IMG/VR virus record: IMGVR_UViG_3300032293_000065
Location: 1 to 28,265 of that record
Length of the DNA: 28,265 nt
From: a virus
Reading direction: 5' to 3' (one strand)
Shown: positions 8,791 through 17,745 of the stretch, one piece after another
Numbering within the stretch: position 1 is the stretch's first letter
Layout of the letters: the number at the start of each line of letters is the position of its first letter
Program-made: the position numbers and the translations under genes
The notes under the pieces: generated by a model
The model's database searches: none
Told to the model about the DNA's origin: nothing
Seen by the model: the letters and a program-made list of their open reading frames with translations, nothing else

Positions 8791-8820
8791 TAAATATACT
8801 AAGAGCCAAAACTTTGCAAA
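8791..8820 (-). promoter_or_regulatory. Candidate promoter for portal operon
   Basis: On the minus strand TTTG (8817-8820) is followed after 18 bases by TATATTTA (8791-8798). This differs from the Bacteroidota TAnnTTTG box only in the last base, and the spacing is one base short of the usual 19-21. It lies between a terminator and the next start codon, a sensible place for a promoter. Confidence 0.4.
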
Positions 8821-8822
8821 AT

Positions 8823-8852
8823 AAAAAACCCCCGCCAAATTAATGACGAGGG
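8823..8852 (-). terminator. Rho-independent terminator after tail tube-like gene
   Basis: On the minus strand CCCTCGTC (8845-8852) pairs with GGCGGGGG (8829-8836), an 8-bp stem with two G-T pairs and an 8-base loop. A run of six T (8823-8828) follows at once and then ATTTT. It sits 26 bases past the stop of the 173-residue gene. Confidence 0.85.
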
Positions 8853-8877
8853 CATCTATATACAAAACCAAAACAAC

Positions 8878-9399
8878 CTAAGTTCCCGGAGTAGTTAAAG
8901 CTGCTGCTACACCTGAAGCAACCGCAGGAGCAAGAGCTGCCTCTGCACCCGTGAAAGTCAAAGTGTAACCACTTCTATCTCCTTCAGCCGTTCCTGTACC
9001 AGAGTTGCCACCAGTAAGGTCTAAGCCTCTTGTTTTACCTAAGTACCAGAATAAGCCATTGTTATCTTTGGCAACTGCTACTAAAGTGTTTTGAGCCAAC
9101 AACAAGATTTCGTTTCTTGTGTTCGCTTGTAATTTGTTTAATACGATAGTTAATTCTGGAGCATAGAAAATAGTCCCGTTTTGTACGTTTGCGTTTACGT
9201 TCTCAACTAATTGAGAAGTACCCTTAACAAGTTCGTACTTATAGAACTTCTTACCTGCTGCCTTAACAAGAGCGGTAATAACACCACTTGCTTCGGTAGT
9301 TGAGGTAACATCTGATGCTGCTGCAAAATAAACTTCGGTTATACCGCCTAAACTGTCTTTACAATCTAAGGTATAATTTTGAGTTAAAGCACAAGGCAT
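8878..9399 (-). CDS. Probable major tail tube (or other abundant virion) protein
   Basis: The 173-residue product starts MPCALTQNYTLDCKDSLGG, has a beta-rich middle, and then TRGLDLTGGNSGTGTAEGDRS followed by YTLTFTG and an Ala/Pro-rich tail. The GDRSGYTLTFTG stretch and overall size fit tail tube subunits of long-tailed phages. The gene stands between two terminators directly after the major capsid gene, consistent with a protein needed in many copies. Capsid decoration protein is the main alternative. Confidence 0.6.
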   Translation of the reverse strand: MPCALTQNYTLDCKDSLGGITEVYFAAASDVTSTTEASGVITALVKAAGKKFYKYELVKGTSQLVENVNANVQNGTIFYAPELTIVLNKLQANTRNEILLLAQNTLVAVAKDNNGLFWYLGKTRGLDLTGGNSGTGTAEGDRSGYTLTFTGAEAALAPAVASGVAAALTTPGT

Positions 9400-9421
9400 A
9401 TTAAATTAATTTGTTAGTTTG

Positions 9422-9452
9422 AAAAAATGGGTAGGTGTATTTCAACCTACCC
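9422..9452 (-). terminator. Rho-independent terminator after major capsid gene
   Basis: On the minus strand GGGTAGGT (9445-9452) pairs perfectly with ACCTACCC (9429-9436) around an 8-base loop, followed by A and six T (9422-9427). It starts seven bases after the capsid stop codon. No promoter is visible between it and the next gene, so it probably lowers rather than abolishes downstream transcription. Confidence 0.85.
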
Positions 9453-9458
9453 TATAAA

Positions 9459-10412
9459 TTATGCAAGAACGAAAGCAGCAACTTCGTCTGGGAATGCAAC
9501 GTTAACTCCCATTTTGAACTCACTTACAAAACGTACTTGGTCAGCTTCTTTAGCGTAGAAAATTTCAAACTTCTCTTCTTCATTCAATAAGTCAGTACCT
9601 AAGAACAAGTTAGATAAACGCATAGCGTAAACTTTGTTTGTTCCGTTAAGACCTGCAACTGCAATAACTTTGATTGTAGTACCCGGTAATACAAATTCGC
9701 TATCAGCTTTAACATCTATTTGGTAATTGAAGCTACCAGAGTTTTTAAGAGCGATTGTATAAGTACGGAATAAATCTTGACCACAGAAGATAGTCATATC
9801 GTCAGCAGCTACTACGTCAGCAGGGATTGCTCTGTAAACACCATCAAAGATAGAGATTACGTTAGCAGAAGTAATAGAACTTAAAGGCGCACCTGAAATA
9901 AAGGTAGAAGCGTTTGCAGCAACAACACCTGAAGCAGCACCGATTAACTTAACAAGACCATCGAACTTGTTTAAGTTTACGTTTACACTTGAAGTGTCAC
10001 CTTGCCATAAACCAGTTTCTAATTGTGCAGCAATTGTCTTAGCTTTCTTATCAGCAAATTCTTGCTCGAAAGGAATGCTATCGTACATAGAACCTGTAGG
10101 TAAAGCTTTTTGTAAATACTTTGCTTCAAGGTCTTTAGGACATAAAGCTTCGTTTACTTTAATCTTACCCGGAGTTACAGTTCTTTGAGTGAAAGTTGTA
10201 GAACCAGAAGCATTGAAGCCACAAGTACCACCAGCTTGGAAGATAGCATCAGTTTCCATAATGTTAATCTTCTCGCTTGACTTTACACCAACCATAACGT
10301 TACCTGCGCTCTTAATAAGAGAAGCAGTTTTTGCACCCAATACAGACGAAGTTACTAATAGAGCTTCGTTTTCTTTTGTATAGTTTGCTAATGCAGATAC
10401 ATCAAATCCCAT
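9459..10412 (-). CDS. Major capsid protein
   Basis: This 317-residue protein follows protease and scaffold-like genes and is followed at once by a strong terminator, the usual context of a major capsid gene. It has a helical N-terminus (ANYTKENEALLVTSSVL), a glycine/threonine-rich loop around 60-75, a long helix around 115-140 (FEQEFADKKAKTIAAQLETG) and beta-rich C-terminal parts (TTIKVIAVAGLNGTNKVYA). Length and layout suit an HK97-fold capsid subunit without a long N-terminal delta domain, in line with the separate scaffold gene. The start codon follows a long A-rich leader (AAATAAAATAAA), favourable for translation in Bacteroidota. Assignment is by context and composition, not by search. 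Confidence 0.8.
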   Translation of the reverse strand: MGFDVSALANYTKENEALLVTSSVLGAKTASLIKSAGNVMVGVKSSEKINIMETDAIFQAGGTCGFNASGSTTFTQRTVTPGKIKVNEALCPKDLEAKYLQKALPTGSMYDSIPFEQEFADKKAKTIAAQLETGLWQGDTSSVNVNLNKFDGLVKLIGAASGVVAANASTFISGAPLSSITSANVISIFDGVYRAIPADVVAADDMTIFCGQDLFRTYTIALKNSGSFNYQIDVKADSEFVLPGTTIKVIAVAGLNGTNKVYAMRLSNLFLGTDLLNEEEKFEIFYAKEADQVRFVSEFKMGVNVAFPDEVAAFVLA

Positions 10413-10424
10413 TTTATTTTATTT

Positions 10425-11012
10425 TTATTTGTTTAATAAAGCGTTTCTATATTTTTCAATTCTATCGTACTTCATATCGTTTGTAGTTACGTTAGAACTA
10501 AATTTGTTCTTTGGTTGCGCAATAGGTTCAGCGTTAGGTGTCTTAGTAAGTGCTTCTATAAGTTCAGCTACTTGACTAAAGCCATTCTTAACTTTTGCCT
10601 CTAATTGTGCTACTTGTGTTTTAAGATTTTCGTTTTCAGAAACTAAAGCAGCGATTTCGTCTGCCATCTTTTCGTCCATTTTCTTGCCCATTTCAGCCGG
10701 AGTTTCGTCAGCAATTTCTGCTTCTGCCTCTGGAGTTTCAATAGATACGATTTTAGAAGCCTCGTCTAAAACGATTTGTGTTCCGTCTGCTAATTGGTGT
10801 TCGCCCATTGGAGCAGGAGTTCCGTCTGCCAATGTAACTTCGCCACCGATAGCAAGTTCGCTAATCATAACCTTTGTACCATCCATAAGGCTATACTCTG
10901 CGAATGTAACAGGTACTTCTTCGATTGGTGCAGGAGCAGGTGCAGGAGCATCTACTATTGGCATATCTTCGAACAAAGCCCTAATTTGCATAATTGCATC
11001 TTTTGCGTTCAT
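10425..11012 (-). CDS. Scaffold-like protein
   Basis: The product is about 195 residues (MNAKDA start; an ATG one codon earlier gives MMNAKDA). It is acidic, with an Ala/Pro linker at about 23-33 and two DGT-containing repeats (MDGTKVMISELAIGGEV and LADGTQIVLDEASKIVSI). These are followed by a coiled coil (about 105-150, with KTQVAQLEAKV) and a basic C-terminus. Acidic coiled-coil proteins between the prohead protease and the major capsid gene are typically scaffolds that guide capsid assembly and are then cleaved. The C-terminal basic helix may contact the capsid protein. Confidence 0.65.
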   Translation of the reverse strand: MNAKDAIMQIRALFEDMPIVDAPAPAPAPIEEVPVTFAEYSLMDGTKVMISELAIGGEVTLADGTPAPMGEHQLADGTQIVLDEASKIVSIETPEAEAEIADETPAEMGKKMDEKMADEIAALVSENENLKTQVAQLEAKVKNGFSQVAELIEALTKTPNAEPIAQPKNKFSSNVTTNDMKYDRIEKYRNALLNK

Positions 11013-11051
11013 CATTCTTTTTGTTTAAATATTAATAAAAGATTTTGTTTA

Positions 11052-11636
11052 TCATTTAACCCTTTGCAATATTTCCTTTATTGCATTCATAACCTCTTGC
11101 TCTTTAGTAGGTTTTGTCTTGTAAGTAAACAAACCCTCTACGCTAAAGCCTTTAAATTTGCCATCTTTAACATCGTTCCAAACCTCGTTATTGTCTACCT
11201 TAAAGCTACCAAACCAACTTCCGTCTGGTGCATCTTCAAAGCCTTTCATTGGTAAGATACCTCTGCTCTCGTCTGTAATAAAGCTTTCAAACATTGTAAC
11301 ACCTTCTACCTGTGCGTTAGGTGAGTGCATCAAGTTTACGTTTGATTGATAGCCTCTTTTGAAAAACTTTTGCGCAATCTTAAAAATAGTATCTTTAGAA
11401 AACACCACATAGTAATCACCATAAGTAGCATCACTCCTAAAGATAGGCATATCAGCCAACATAAGAGGACCAGAAATAATCCGCTTATCTTCGCTAACCA
11501 CCTCAAATCGTTGTTGGTTTTTAAAAGCATTCCAGTTCTTTTGAATAGCAGGTTTGTCTACCAATGCAACGTAATCTACTTCTGCATCGTCATTCATATC
11601 CTCGCTAATGTCTAATAAATAAACAGGTAAGTCCAT
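11052..11636 (-). CDS. XkdF-like prohead protease
   Basis: The 194-residue product has the XkdF-type layout: YVALVDKPAIQKNWNAF near the N-terminus, ISGPLMLADMPIFR at 54-67, NVNLMHSP with His104, VTMFESFI, and DGSWFGSFKV followed by GKFKGFSVEGLF with Ser165. His104 and Ser165 are the likely catalytic residues of a serine protease that processes scaffold and capsid proteins during head maturation. The gene stands directly upstream of scaffold and capsid genes, as expected. Motif recognition is good; protease activity of XkdF-like proteins is mainly inferred from context. Confidence 0.75.
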   Translation of the reverse strand: MDLPVYLLDISEDMNDDAEVDYVALVDKPAIQKNWNAFKNQQRFEVVSEDKRIISGPLMLADMPIFRSDATYGDYYVVFSKDTIFKIAQKFFKRGYQSNVNLMHSPNAQVEGVTMFESFITDESRGILPMKGFEDAPDGSWFGSFKVDNNEVWNDVKDGKFKGFSVEGLFTYKTKPTKEQEVMNAIKEILQRVK

Positions 11637-11671
11637 ACTCGTAAATATTAAGTTTTTATAATTGTTATCAT

Positions 11672-13669
11672 TTAACCAAATCTTGCCCTCTGCTGAATAG
11701 CTGCGATACGTTGCTGACTGCTTGTAACATCGCTCTCTACTACATAAGCTCTTGATGTTTGGCTACCTAAAGCATTAATAGATTGGCTATCTAATGTTGT
11801 TGTTTGTGCTTGTGGTTGTGGTGGAGCTACCGGAGCAGATGCGCTTAAATTAGCAGATGCACCACTTCCTGCACCACCCGGAACTCCCGGTAAAGGTGTA
11901 CTAATAATCTTCTTAACGCTTAATAAACCTTGTGCAATAGTACTACCTGCTGCCACAAAGTTAAAAGGAAATGGAACATCCTTTAAGGCTCTTGTAGCAC
12001 CTGTGTATGTATTCATTACCGCTTGTGCGATACTAAGTGCTTTACCTGCTGCTGATTCCTTTCCTACTATTTCAATCGCTGTGTTAATACCATTGTTAAG
12101 AATAGCTAACTTTTGGTCTTGCACCGCCCTTTCTAATGCAATCTTACCTGCTGCGGTTTGCTTATCAAAGGCTTCTAATTCGGCAGCCGTTGCTCTTCTT
12201 GCTGCTAAGTCCTTCCTTTCTAATTCTCTCCTTTGGTCATATAAAGCAAACTGGTCTTGGAATGTAGCCTCGCCTAAAGCTTTATTTAGTTCGTAGTCAG
12301 CTTGTGCTAATGCTAATGTGTCAGCTCTTACTTTAGCTTCCTTATCTAATTTAGCTTGTGCAATAGCTGCATCCAAAGTAGTAATTTGGTTATCTATTTC
12401 TGCCTTCTTTTCTGCAAAGGCAATCTCTGCATCTACCCTTGCTTGTGTACCCTTATTAGTATTGTTAATGTTATCTTGTAACCTTTTTAATTCTAAGGAT
12501 GCCTCTTCTTCTGCTATTTGCTTTTTAGTAGTTTGCTTTAATACCTCGTCTTTAATTAAATCGGCATTAATTTTTCTTTGGTCGAGTGCTATCTTGTTTG
12601 TACTTGCAGCAACCGCTTTATCTAACTCAAGCTTTTCTTTTGCTAATGCAACTTGGTTAGCTAATTGCTCCGACCTTAAACCTGCAACTTGTGCTTCTAC
12701 ACCGGCTACTTCGTTTTGCGCTTCAATTAACGCAGCTTGTAATTCTACGCTTTGTTTATTTTGTGCAAGTTCGGCAGCAGCAGCAGCAACCCTTGTTTGT
12801 GCAAGTTTCTTTTGTGCTTTTTCTTGTTCGTCTAAAACTTTAGCTAATTGATTATTAGCTGCAATCCTTTCATCTACGCTCTTAAATTCATCATCTCTAA
12901 TCTGTCTTAATTGCTCTGCTTGTCTGTCATACTTTTCTACAAGACCTGCTAATTGTGCAGCAGCAATCTTTGCACTATTTTGTAAAGCGATAGTTGCTTT
13001 AGCTTGTTCGTAAACCGCAGCTACGTTTATCTTAGATGCCTTTTCTACTACACCGCTAACAACCGCACCTACTGACTTAGCTGCTTCTCCAAAGTTGTTG
13101 TAAATATCCTTACCTGCTTCTACCGCATTCTTGCCTGTGTCCTTTAAACTGTCCTTTGTCTTGTTAATGTTTTCAGTAAGTTCCTTAATAACCTTTTGGT
13201 CGCCATCTCCTAAAGGTGACTTTTCCCAAGCAAGTTGAATCTCGTTAATTACTAATTTAAGACCATCAAAAGCTAACTTCAAAGGTGTAACGGCAAGAGT
13301 AAACACCCCACTTAATACCTTACCAAGTGCAGCAAAGCCATTTGTATTCTTGCCAACCTCAGATGTTACGTCTATAAAAATATCTACAAGGGTAGATATA
13401 ATAGTAGATATTGTATTAAACACCGCAGCTACGCTATCGGCTACCTTTTGGTTCTTACTAAGCGCATCTTTAAAAAAGTTAAAAGCACCGGCTATAACAC
13501 TAACTACTCCTAATGACTTAATCGTATTACCTAAAGACGAAAATGCTCCTTGTCCTTGTTTAGCCGACTTGGTAGCATCTTGGGTTTTGTCCGATAATTT
13601 ATCTATATTCTTTTCCCCGTCTTTAGTATTAACGTTAATTTCGAGGTTAAATTTTTGATTTTCTGCCAT
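11672..13669 (-). CDS. Tail tape measure protein
   Basis: The 665-residue protein is dominated by Ala/Lys/Glu/Gln-rich coiled coil (about 215-500). It has a hydrophobic helical segment near 48-70 (GVVSVIAGAFNFFKDAL), a second near 80-105, and a C-terminal hydrophobic part (AIEIVGKESAAGKALSIAQ, then PFPFNFVAAGSTIAQGL). These features mark tape measure proteins, which set tail length and assist DNA passage. By the rough rule of 0.15 nm per residue the tail would be near 100 nm, so short for a siphovirus. It follows the 689-residue tail gene by three bases and, unusually, precedes the capsid genes. Confidence 0.75.
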   Translation of the reverse strand: MAENQKFNLEINVNTKDGEKNIDKLSDKTQDATKSAKQGQGAFSSLGNTIKSLGVVSVIAGAFNFFKDALSKNQKVADSVAAVFNTISTIISTLVDIFIDVTSEVGKNTNGFAALGKVLSGVFTLAVTPLKLAFDGLKLVINEIQLAWEKSPLGDGDQKVIKELTENINKTKDSLKDTGKNAVEAGKDIYNNFGEAAKSVGAVVSGVVEKASKINVAAVYEQAKATIALQNSAKIAAAQLAGLVEKYDRQAEQLRQIRDDEFKSVDERIAANNQLAKVLDEQEKAQKKLAQTRVAAAAAELAQNKQSVELQAALIEAQNEVAGVEAQVAGLRSEQLANQVALAKEKLELDKAVAASTNKIALDQRKINADLIKDEVLKQTTKKQIAEEEASLELKRLQDNINNTNKGTQARVDAEIAFAEKKAEIDNQITTLDAAIAQAKLDKEAKVRADTLALAQADYELNKALGEATFQDQFALYDQRRELERKDLAARRATAAELEAFDKQTAAGKIALERAVQDQKLAILNNGINTAIEIVGKESAAGKALSIAQAVMNTYTGATRALKDVPFPFNFVAAGSTIAQGLLSVKKIISTPLPGVPGGAGSGASANLSASAPVAPPQPQAQTTTLDSQSINALGSQTSRAYVVESDVTSSQQRIAAIQQRARFG

Positions 13670-13672
13670 AAC

Positions 13673-15742
13673 TTATATTATTGGGTATCTTGTGTTTATC
13701 ACTTTTAAAAATGATAGTTTAGTTGTGTTGTATTCCATCGGGTTAAAGTTCTCTACTTTGTTAAGCCTAAATAAAACCCCGTCTATATATACATACTTGC
13801 TAAAATCTAAATTAAATATATCTACTATGTCTAAAAGTCCAAAACAAGTTAATAGCTTACTGTCTTTGTTTGTAATTTCTGCAAGGTATGGACTATGATA
13901 ATCAGCAAATAAATTAAACTCTGTAAAGTTAGCAGGGCTAAATTGTACTTCTTTAGGTGCGCCAAAGTTAATATCGCTTGTAGAATTGATAGGGTCGTTC
14001 AAGTGTCCTGCATAACCATAACTTGTATAAGTTCCTAAAGTTGATGTAGTGTCCATTATTTTCCAACTTGATACACCTGTTATTTTTTTGGTCTGCATTA
14101 TACGAATGATGCTCTCCATTCTATCTTCTGCACTATTCGTATTCGACTTCTTATAAATAGCAGGGAATACTTTGTCTTGCCCTTGTTCTTGGTATAATAC
14201 CGATGCAGCAAATATAACTTCTAAAACATCTGTTTCTTTTACAAAATCAAACTCCGTATCGTAAATTAAATCTCCATAACCTTCGGTATACTTCTTTCGA
14301 TAGTTTTCATTATAGAAGTCATTGTCTTGCTTAAACTTATAGTTATAATAACGAGCATTAACTTCACTCATTGGCTTAATGCTTATAGGTCTTGCCCTAT
14401 CTACTTTGTTAGTCCAATCTTCTGCGTTATCTGCCTTCTCAGGATAAAAAACCACATACGGACTAATAACCAGTTCCTTGTCGTTAAACTTATTCTCATA
14501 TACATAAAGGTTAAACATCTTAACAATGCTTAAAAAGAAATCTCTTTGAAATATACCTTTAGGTATAGTATCGTTTACTTTAATAGTTTCGCCTAAGTTT
14601 ACAGGTACTTGTGTCGGTGTGCTTGTAGTAACACCAAGTTCTCCTAATGTAATATCAAGTATAACCCCGTTAGCTACTATTTCAACTTGCATATAATCGC
14701 CATTCGCAAACGTTATTCCATTAGCAGTAAACTCGCAATTAAAAAAACTACTAACACTTGCATCGAAATCTTGTCTGCCTATTTCTGTGTTATTCTTTTT
14801 AAGTACAACAGAAAAGTTTGGTAATGGTGGATTGTAATACGTTACGTTGCCTCTTAATAGTATATTTATGTTAGTTGTAATTGTTGGTGCTGGAACTACT
14901 CCATAAGTAAATAACTGCCCTAATCCGTCAAGTGTAAAGCTACCTGCCGTTATCATTGTATATTCTACAATAGAACTAAGGTTTGTATTTATAGTTATTA
15001 ACTTAGCTGCTGCGTTTAAACTTGTATTATTTAACGTTGATATGTTAATTTGGTTATGCGGTATGATAAGCCTTTTAAATAAAGGAGTATCAAAGAACGA
15101 GCAATCAAATGTATATTCTGTTCCTGCAAATATCTTTTGTATATACTCCTTAACATACAATGCCGGTCTAAAGGTTGTGTATTGAAAGTCCTTTTTAAGT
15201 ACTCCGTATTGTCCTGTACTAACGTTCCCGTAATCAATAAGCGGATAGTAATAACCAGAGCCACCGGGATTATCCCAACTGGCACTTATATTAGCTGCGT
15301 TATAAGTGTGATTATATGCGCTAAAGTTTAAATCTTCTAAACGCTTATTGCCTAACTGATTAATAAAACCGCCAAGCTCTCCAAACACATTACATTGATA
15401 TTCGATAGTTTCTTTGTCGATAACTATTTCCAATATTCGTAAAGTGCCTTTAAATATCTGCACCTTATCAATAAAGATTTTACAGTTAGCTTGTTTGGTT
15501 ACGTTGTAGTTATAACCTACGTTTGGTAGTGAATTATAAGTTACGTTAGCATTATTAAGTTCGAAGATGTAGCCAAATATCAAATTGTTATTTGCCGTTC
15601 CCGGTATGCTTATTGTTTTGCTAAAAGAAGTATTGCGACTACCGAACTCGCTTACGTCATCAATAGCGTAAGTAAACTCGGTAGATATATCTTGCAATAA
15701 GTCAATCTTCTGCTCTTCGATGTATATTTCTGTGCTAATCAT
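13673..15742 (-). CDS. Large tail / baseplate-like structural protein
   Basis: The 689-residue product starts with beta-type segments and contains FGSRNTSFSKTISIPGTANN (about 33-52), a motif I associate with tail proteins of Bacteroidota phages. Then comes IFKGTLRILEIV, and a C-terminal half with aromatic-rich regions (EVNARYYNYKFKQDNDFYNE). There is no signal, membrane span or enzyme motif. Size and position next to the tape measure gene suggest a tail-tip or hub protein. It overlaps the upstream gene by one base (TAATG). Confidence 0.65.
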   Translation of the reverse strand: MISTEIYIEEQKIDLLQDISTEFTYAIDDVSEFGSRNTSFSKTISIPGTANNNLIFGYIFELNNANVTYNSLPNVGYNYNVTKQANCKIFIDKVQIFKGTLRILEIVIDKETIEYQCNVFGELGGFINQLGNKRLEDLNFSAYNHTYNAANISASWDNPGGSGYYYPLIDYGNVSTGQYGVLKKDFQYTTFRPALYVKEYIQKIFAGTEYTFDCSFFDTPLFKRLIIPHNQINISTLNNTSLNAAAKLITINTNLSSIVEYTMITAGSFTLDGLGQLFTYGVVPAPTITTNINILLRGNVTYYNPPLPNFSVVLKKNNTEIGRQDFDASVSSFFNCEFTANGITFANGDYMQVEIVANGVILDITLGELGVTTSTPTQVPVNLGETIKVNDTIPKGIFQRDFFLSIVKMFNLYVYENKFNDKELVISPYVVFYPEKADNAEDWTNKVDRARPISIKPMSEVNARYYNYKFKQDNDFYNENYRKKYTEGYGDLIYDTEFDFVKETDVLEVIFAASVLYQEQGQDKVFPAIYKKSNTNSAEDRMESIIRIMQTKKITGVSSWKIMDTTSTLGTYTSYGYAGHLNDPINSTSDINFGAPKEVQFSPANFTEFNLFADYHSPYLAEITNKDSKLLTCFGLLDIVDIFNLDFSKYVYIDGVLFRLNKVENFNPMEYNTTKLSFLKVINTRYPII

Positions 15743-16956
15743 TATCTAAATTGGCTTGTTAAATACTTACCTACTTCAACTTCAATCTCAAAGTTAAATA
15801 GTTTATCTGCACTTTCTAACTTGTACTCGTAATTAGTTACAGTTATAGTAACAGGAAAATAAGCACCAAGTACTTCCATATAAACAATAGGACTCGATAC
15901 GAGTTGAGCCAACCAACTATAATCTTGTTCGCTAACCCAATCAGAAGTAAGCTTATATCTATCTTTATGTTGGATAGCATAGTTAAAAGTCGTTTCGTTG
16001 TATCTGTTATATCCATCTATGTTTGTCATTTGCCCACCTACAAGCTGCCAATCGCTGCGCCTATATGATGCCCTTTGATATTCGCTTGACCTTCTATTAA
16101 CTAAGGCAAACTTCTTTGTATCCCAACCGCCAAGCCTATTTAAGAACTCAAGGTTAAATTGTTGGTATTTAGGATAGCACTTATGTCTTATCTTAATAAC
16201 CCTTGTTTGTGCTATGCCTCTTTTTAAATAGAAGTTATAGCCGTATGTGTTTTCGTTTATAATAGTTCCAGATGCCCAATCGTTTATGTGTCCGGCTTGT
16301 AGGTTAAACATATTGAATTGTCCGTTCAATGTTATGTTACCCGATACAGTATTAGTTACTGCTTCATTTTGTCCGACTACTTCAACCCAAGCAGAATAAC
16401 CGCCCGTTGCTATTCGTAGGAAGGTAATGTAAAAGTTATCTCCGTATTCTAAAGTAATATTGTCTGTGTCCCTTTCCGTTAAGAAGTCATCTGTAAAGTT
16501 TTCTAATAGTAAATTATCGTAATAGTCCGATAGCACTAAAGGTGTTTGGTTCTTTGTCAAGAACACATCAGCAAACAATGGGGGTACAAAGTTATAAGCT
16601 GAGAAACTGCCAGATGCTAAGTTAGTTGTAGTTACACCGCTTACCTCTTCTCCTATTCTTAAATCGTAATCTACTTTAATCTTATCATTTGAAGCTACAA
16701 GTATTGAATTGCCTGAAGGCTCAAAGTAATTAGTTACGAAACTACGCACCATTGGTGATGCGTTAAAGACCCCATAACTACCCTCTGCACTTGGAGAAGG
16801 GAATACCTTAGACCTAATTACTTGGCTTCCGTTTATATAAACATCGTACACAAACTTAAAGTTTGTAGTTCCGCTATTAGTAGAACTTGATACGAACCAT
16901 AGGTTATCGTGCATTGACGAGTATGGTGCAGGACTACTTGTTATTGTTATTGCCAT
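15742..16956 (-). CDS. Tail structural protein
   Basis: The 404-residue, beta-rich protein has many aromatic residues. Recognisable stretches include SSPAPYSSMHDNLWFV at the N-terminus, a Thr/Tyr-rich middle, and LEFLNRLGGWDTKKF with RRSSEYQRASYRR around 270-300. It lies in a tail cluster between a 236-residue protein and the 689-residue tail protein. A tail-tip or baseplate part is likely. I know of no enzyme motif in it and assign no specific role. Confidence 0.65.
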   Translation of the reverse strand: MAITITSSPAPYSSMHDNLWFVSSSTNSGTTNFKFVYDVYINGSQVIRSKVFPSPSAEGSYGVFNASPMVRSFVTNYFEPSGNSILVASNDKIKVDYDLRIGEEVSGVTTTNLASGSFSAYNFVPPLFADVFLTKNQTPLVLSDYYDNLLLENFTDDFLTERDTDNITLEYGDNFYITFLRIATGGYSAWVEVVGQNEAVTNTVSGNITLNGQFNMFNLQAGHINDWASGTIINENTYGYNFYLKRGIAQTRVIKIRHKCYPKYQQFNLEFLNRLGGWDTKKFALVNRRSSEYQRASYRRSDWQLVGGQMTNIDGYNRYNETTFNYAIQHKDRYKLTSDWVSEQDYSWLAQLVSSPIVYMEVLGAYFPVTITVTNYEYKLESADKLFNFEIEVEVGKYLTSQFR

Positions 16957-16959
16957 TAT

Positions 16960-17670
16960 TTATTTGCCTTTTATTTCTTTAGATATTTTAGCAGATGCCT
17001 TAACTGCATAGTCGCTTATAATAGCATAAGCTACATCTTGCGTAAATGTATTATTAAATACCTGCGCAATAGCGTTATCAAAGTATTTGGTCTGCTCAAT
17101 ACCCTTCTTCTTAATAGAAGAAGATATTGCATAAGCTAACCTTTTCTTGTTTTCCGATTCGCTTACTATTTTTTTAAGTGCTTGTTTTTTGGTTTCCGTC
17201 TTACTTACTTCGCCCTTCTTGTTTGTAGCTACACTATCAGCCTTAACAGTTTTCCTTGCTTTGTTAAGCCAAGCAAATATGTTAGCTGCCATCTTCCTAT
17301 TAGGGTAAGGACTTTTAAAAGAGTAGGGTGTATTGCTTGGACTTCCGCTATCGTACCCCTTTACACCTTTATTGATATAATCAAAATACTCTATTTGTTT
17401 GCTGCCCATAGGATAGCCTAAGTTCAATGTATAAGTATTACCGAACTTAGTAATAACAGGTTGCGAAGGTTCGGCTAATGCGCCAGAAGAGATAGAACCA
17501 GACCTTTCAAGGTTATCTTGGATTGCATCGTTAAAGGCTATGCCGTATTCATATAGTACCTTCTCAAGTAATGGCAGTTCGTCTTTATTGATAATGCTAT
17601 AATCTCCCCCTTCTATCTTATCGAAGTAGCCATCTCTTAAAGCCTTTAATTGATTCCTGCTAATACTCAT
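16960..17670 (-). CDS. Tail-region protein of unknown function
   Basis: The 236-residue product is mixed helical and basic. N-terminal residues 1-60 look helical (LKALRDGYFDKIEGGDYSI, then LLEKVLYEYGIAFNDAI), followed by a Ser/Gly linker. A middle segment with YPMGSKQIEYFDYINKGVKG follows, and then a Lys-rich C-terminal half (TNKKGEVSKTETKKQALKKI). It is the first gene after the terminator at 17694-17729 and its ATG lies five bases from a promoter-like TATATTTA. Position between the chaperone-like gene and tail proteins suggests a head-tail joining or tail assembly role. Confidence 0.6.
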   Translation of the reverse strand: MSISRNQLKALRDGYFDKIEGGDYSIINKDELPLLEKVLYEYGIAFNDAIQDNLERSGSISSGALAEPSQPVITKFGNTYTLNLGYPMGSKQIEYFDYINKGVKGYDSGSPSNTPYSFKSPYPNRKMAANIFAWLNKARKTVKADSVATNKKGEVSKTETKKQALKKIVSESENKKRLAYAISSSIKKKGIEQTKYFDNAIAQVFNNTFTQDVAYAIISDYAVKASAKISKEIKGK

Positions 17671-17675
17671 ACCAA

Positions 17676-17683
17676 TAAATATA
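17676..17683 (-). promoter_or_regulatory. Weak promoter-like -7 box before 236-residue gene
   Basis: TATATTTA on the minus strand matches seven of the eight bases of TAnnTTTG if the two free positions count as matches. It lies between a terminator and an ATG only five bases away. No TTG is present 18-20 bases upstream, so support is weak. Confidence 0.3.
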
Positions 17684-17693
17684 TGGGCAGCCT

Positions 17694-17729
17694 AAAAATA
17701 ACTAACCCCACCAAAAAAGGCAGGGTCAG
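17694..17729 (-). terminator. Terminator after tail-chaperone-like gene
   Basis: On the minus strand CTGACCCTGCC pairs with GGTGGGGTTAG (11 bp with three G-T pairs) around a loop of six T (17702-17729), followed by TTATTTTT (17694-17701). It lies 17 bases past the stop of the -1 frame extension and 24 bases before the next start. Confidence 0.65.
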
Positions 17730-17745
17730 ACATCTGGGGAAACTA

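Noticed and set aside
10794-11255. Plus-strand ORF across scaffold and protease genes
   Set aside because: It is antisense to two well-supported genes, has biased Cys/Phe/His composition, and has no promoter or neighbour on the plus strand. Other plus-strand ORFs were rejected for the same reason.
11336-11530. Minus-strand ORF inside the protease gene
   Set aside because: It lies in another frame fully within the XkdF-like gene and has no recognisable features. The same holds for 15031-15285 in the tail gene.
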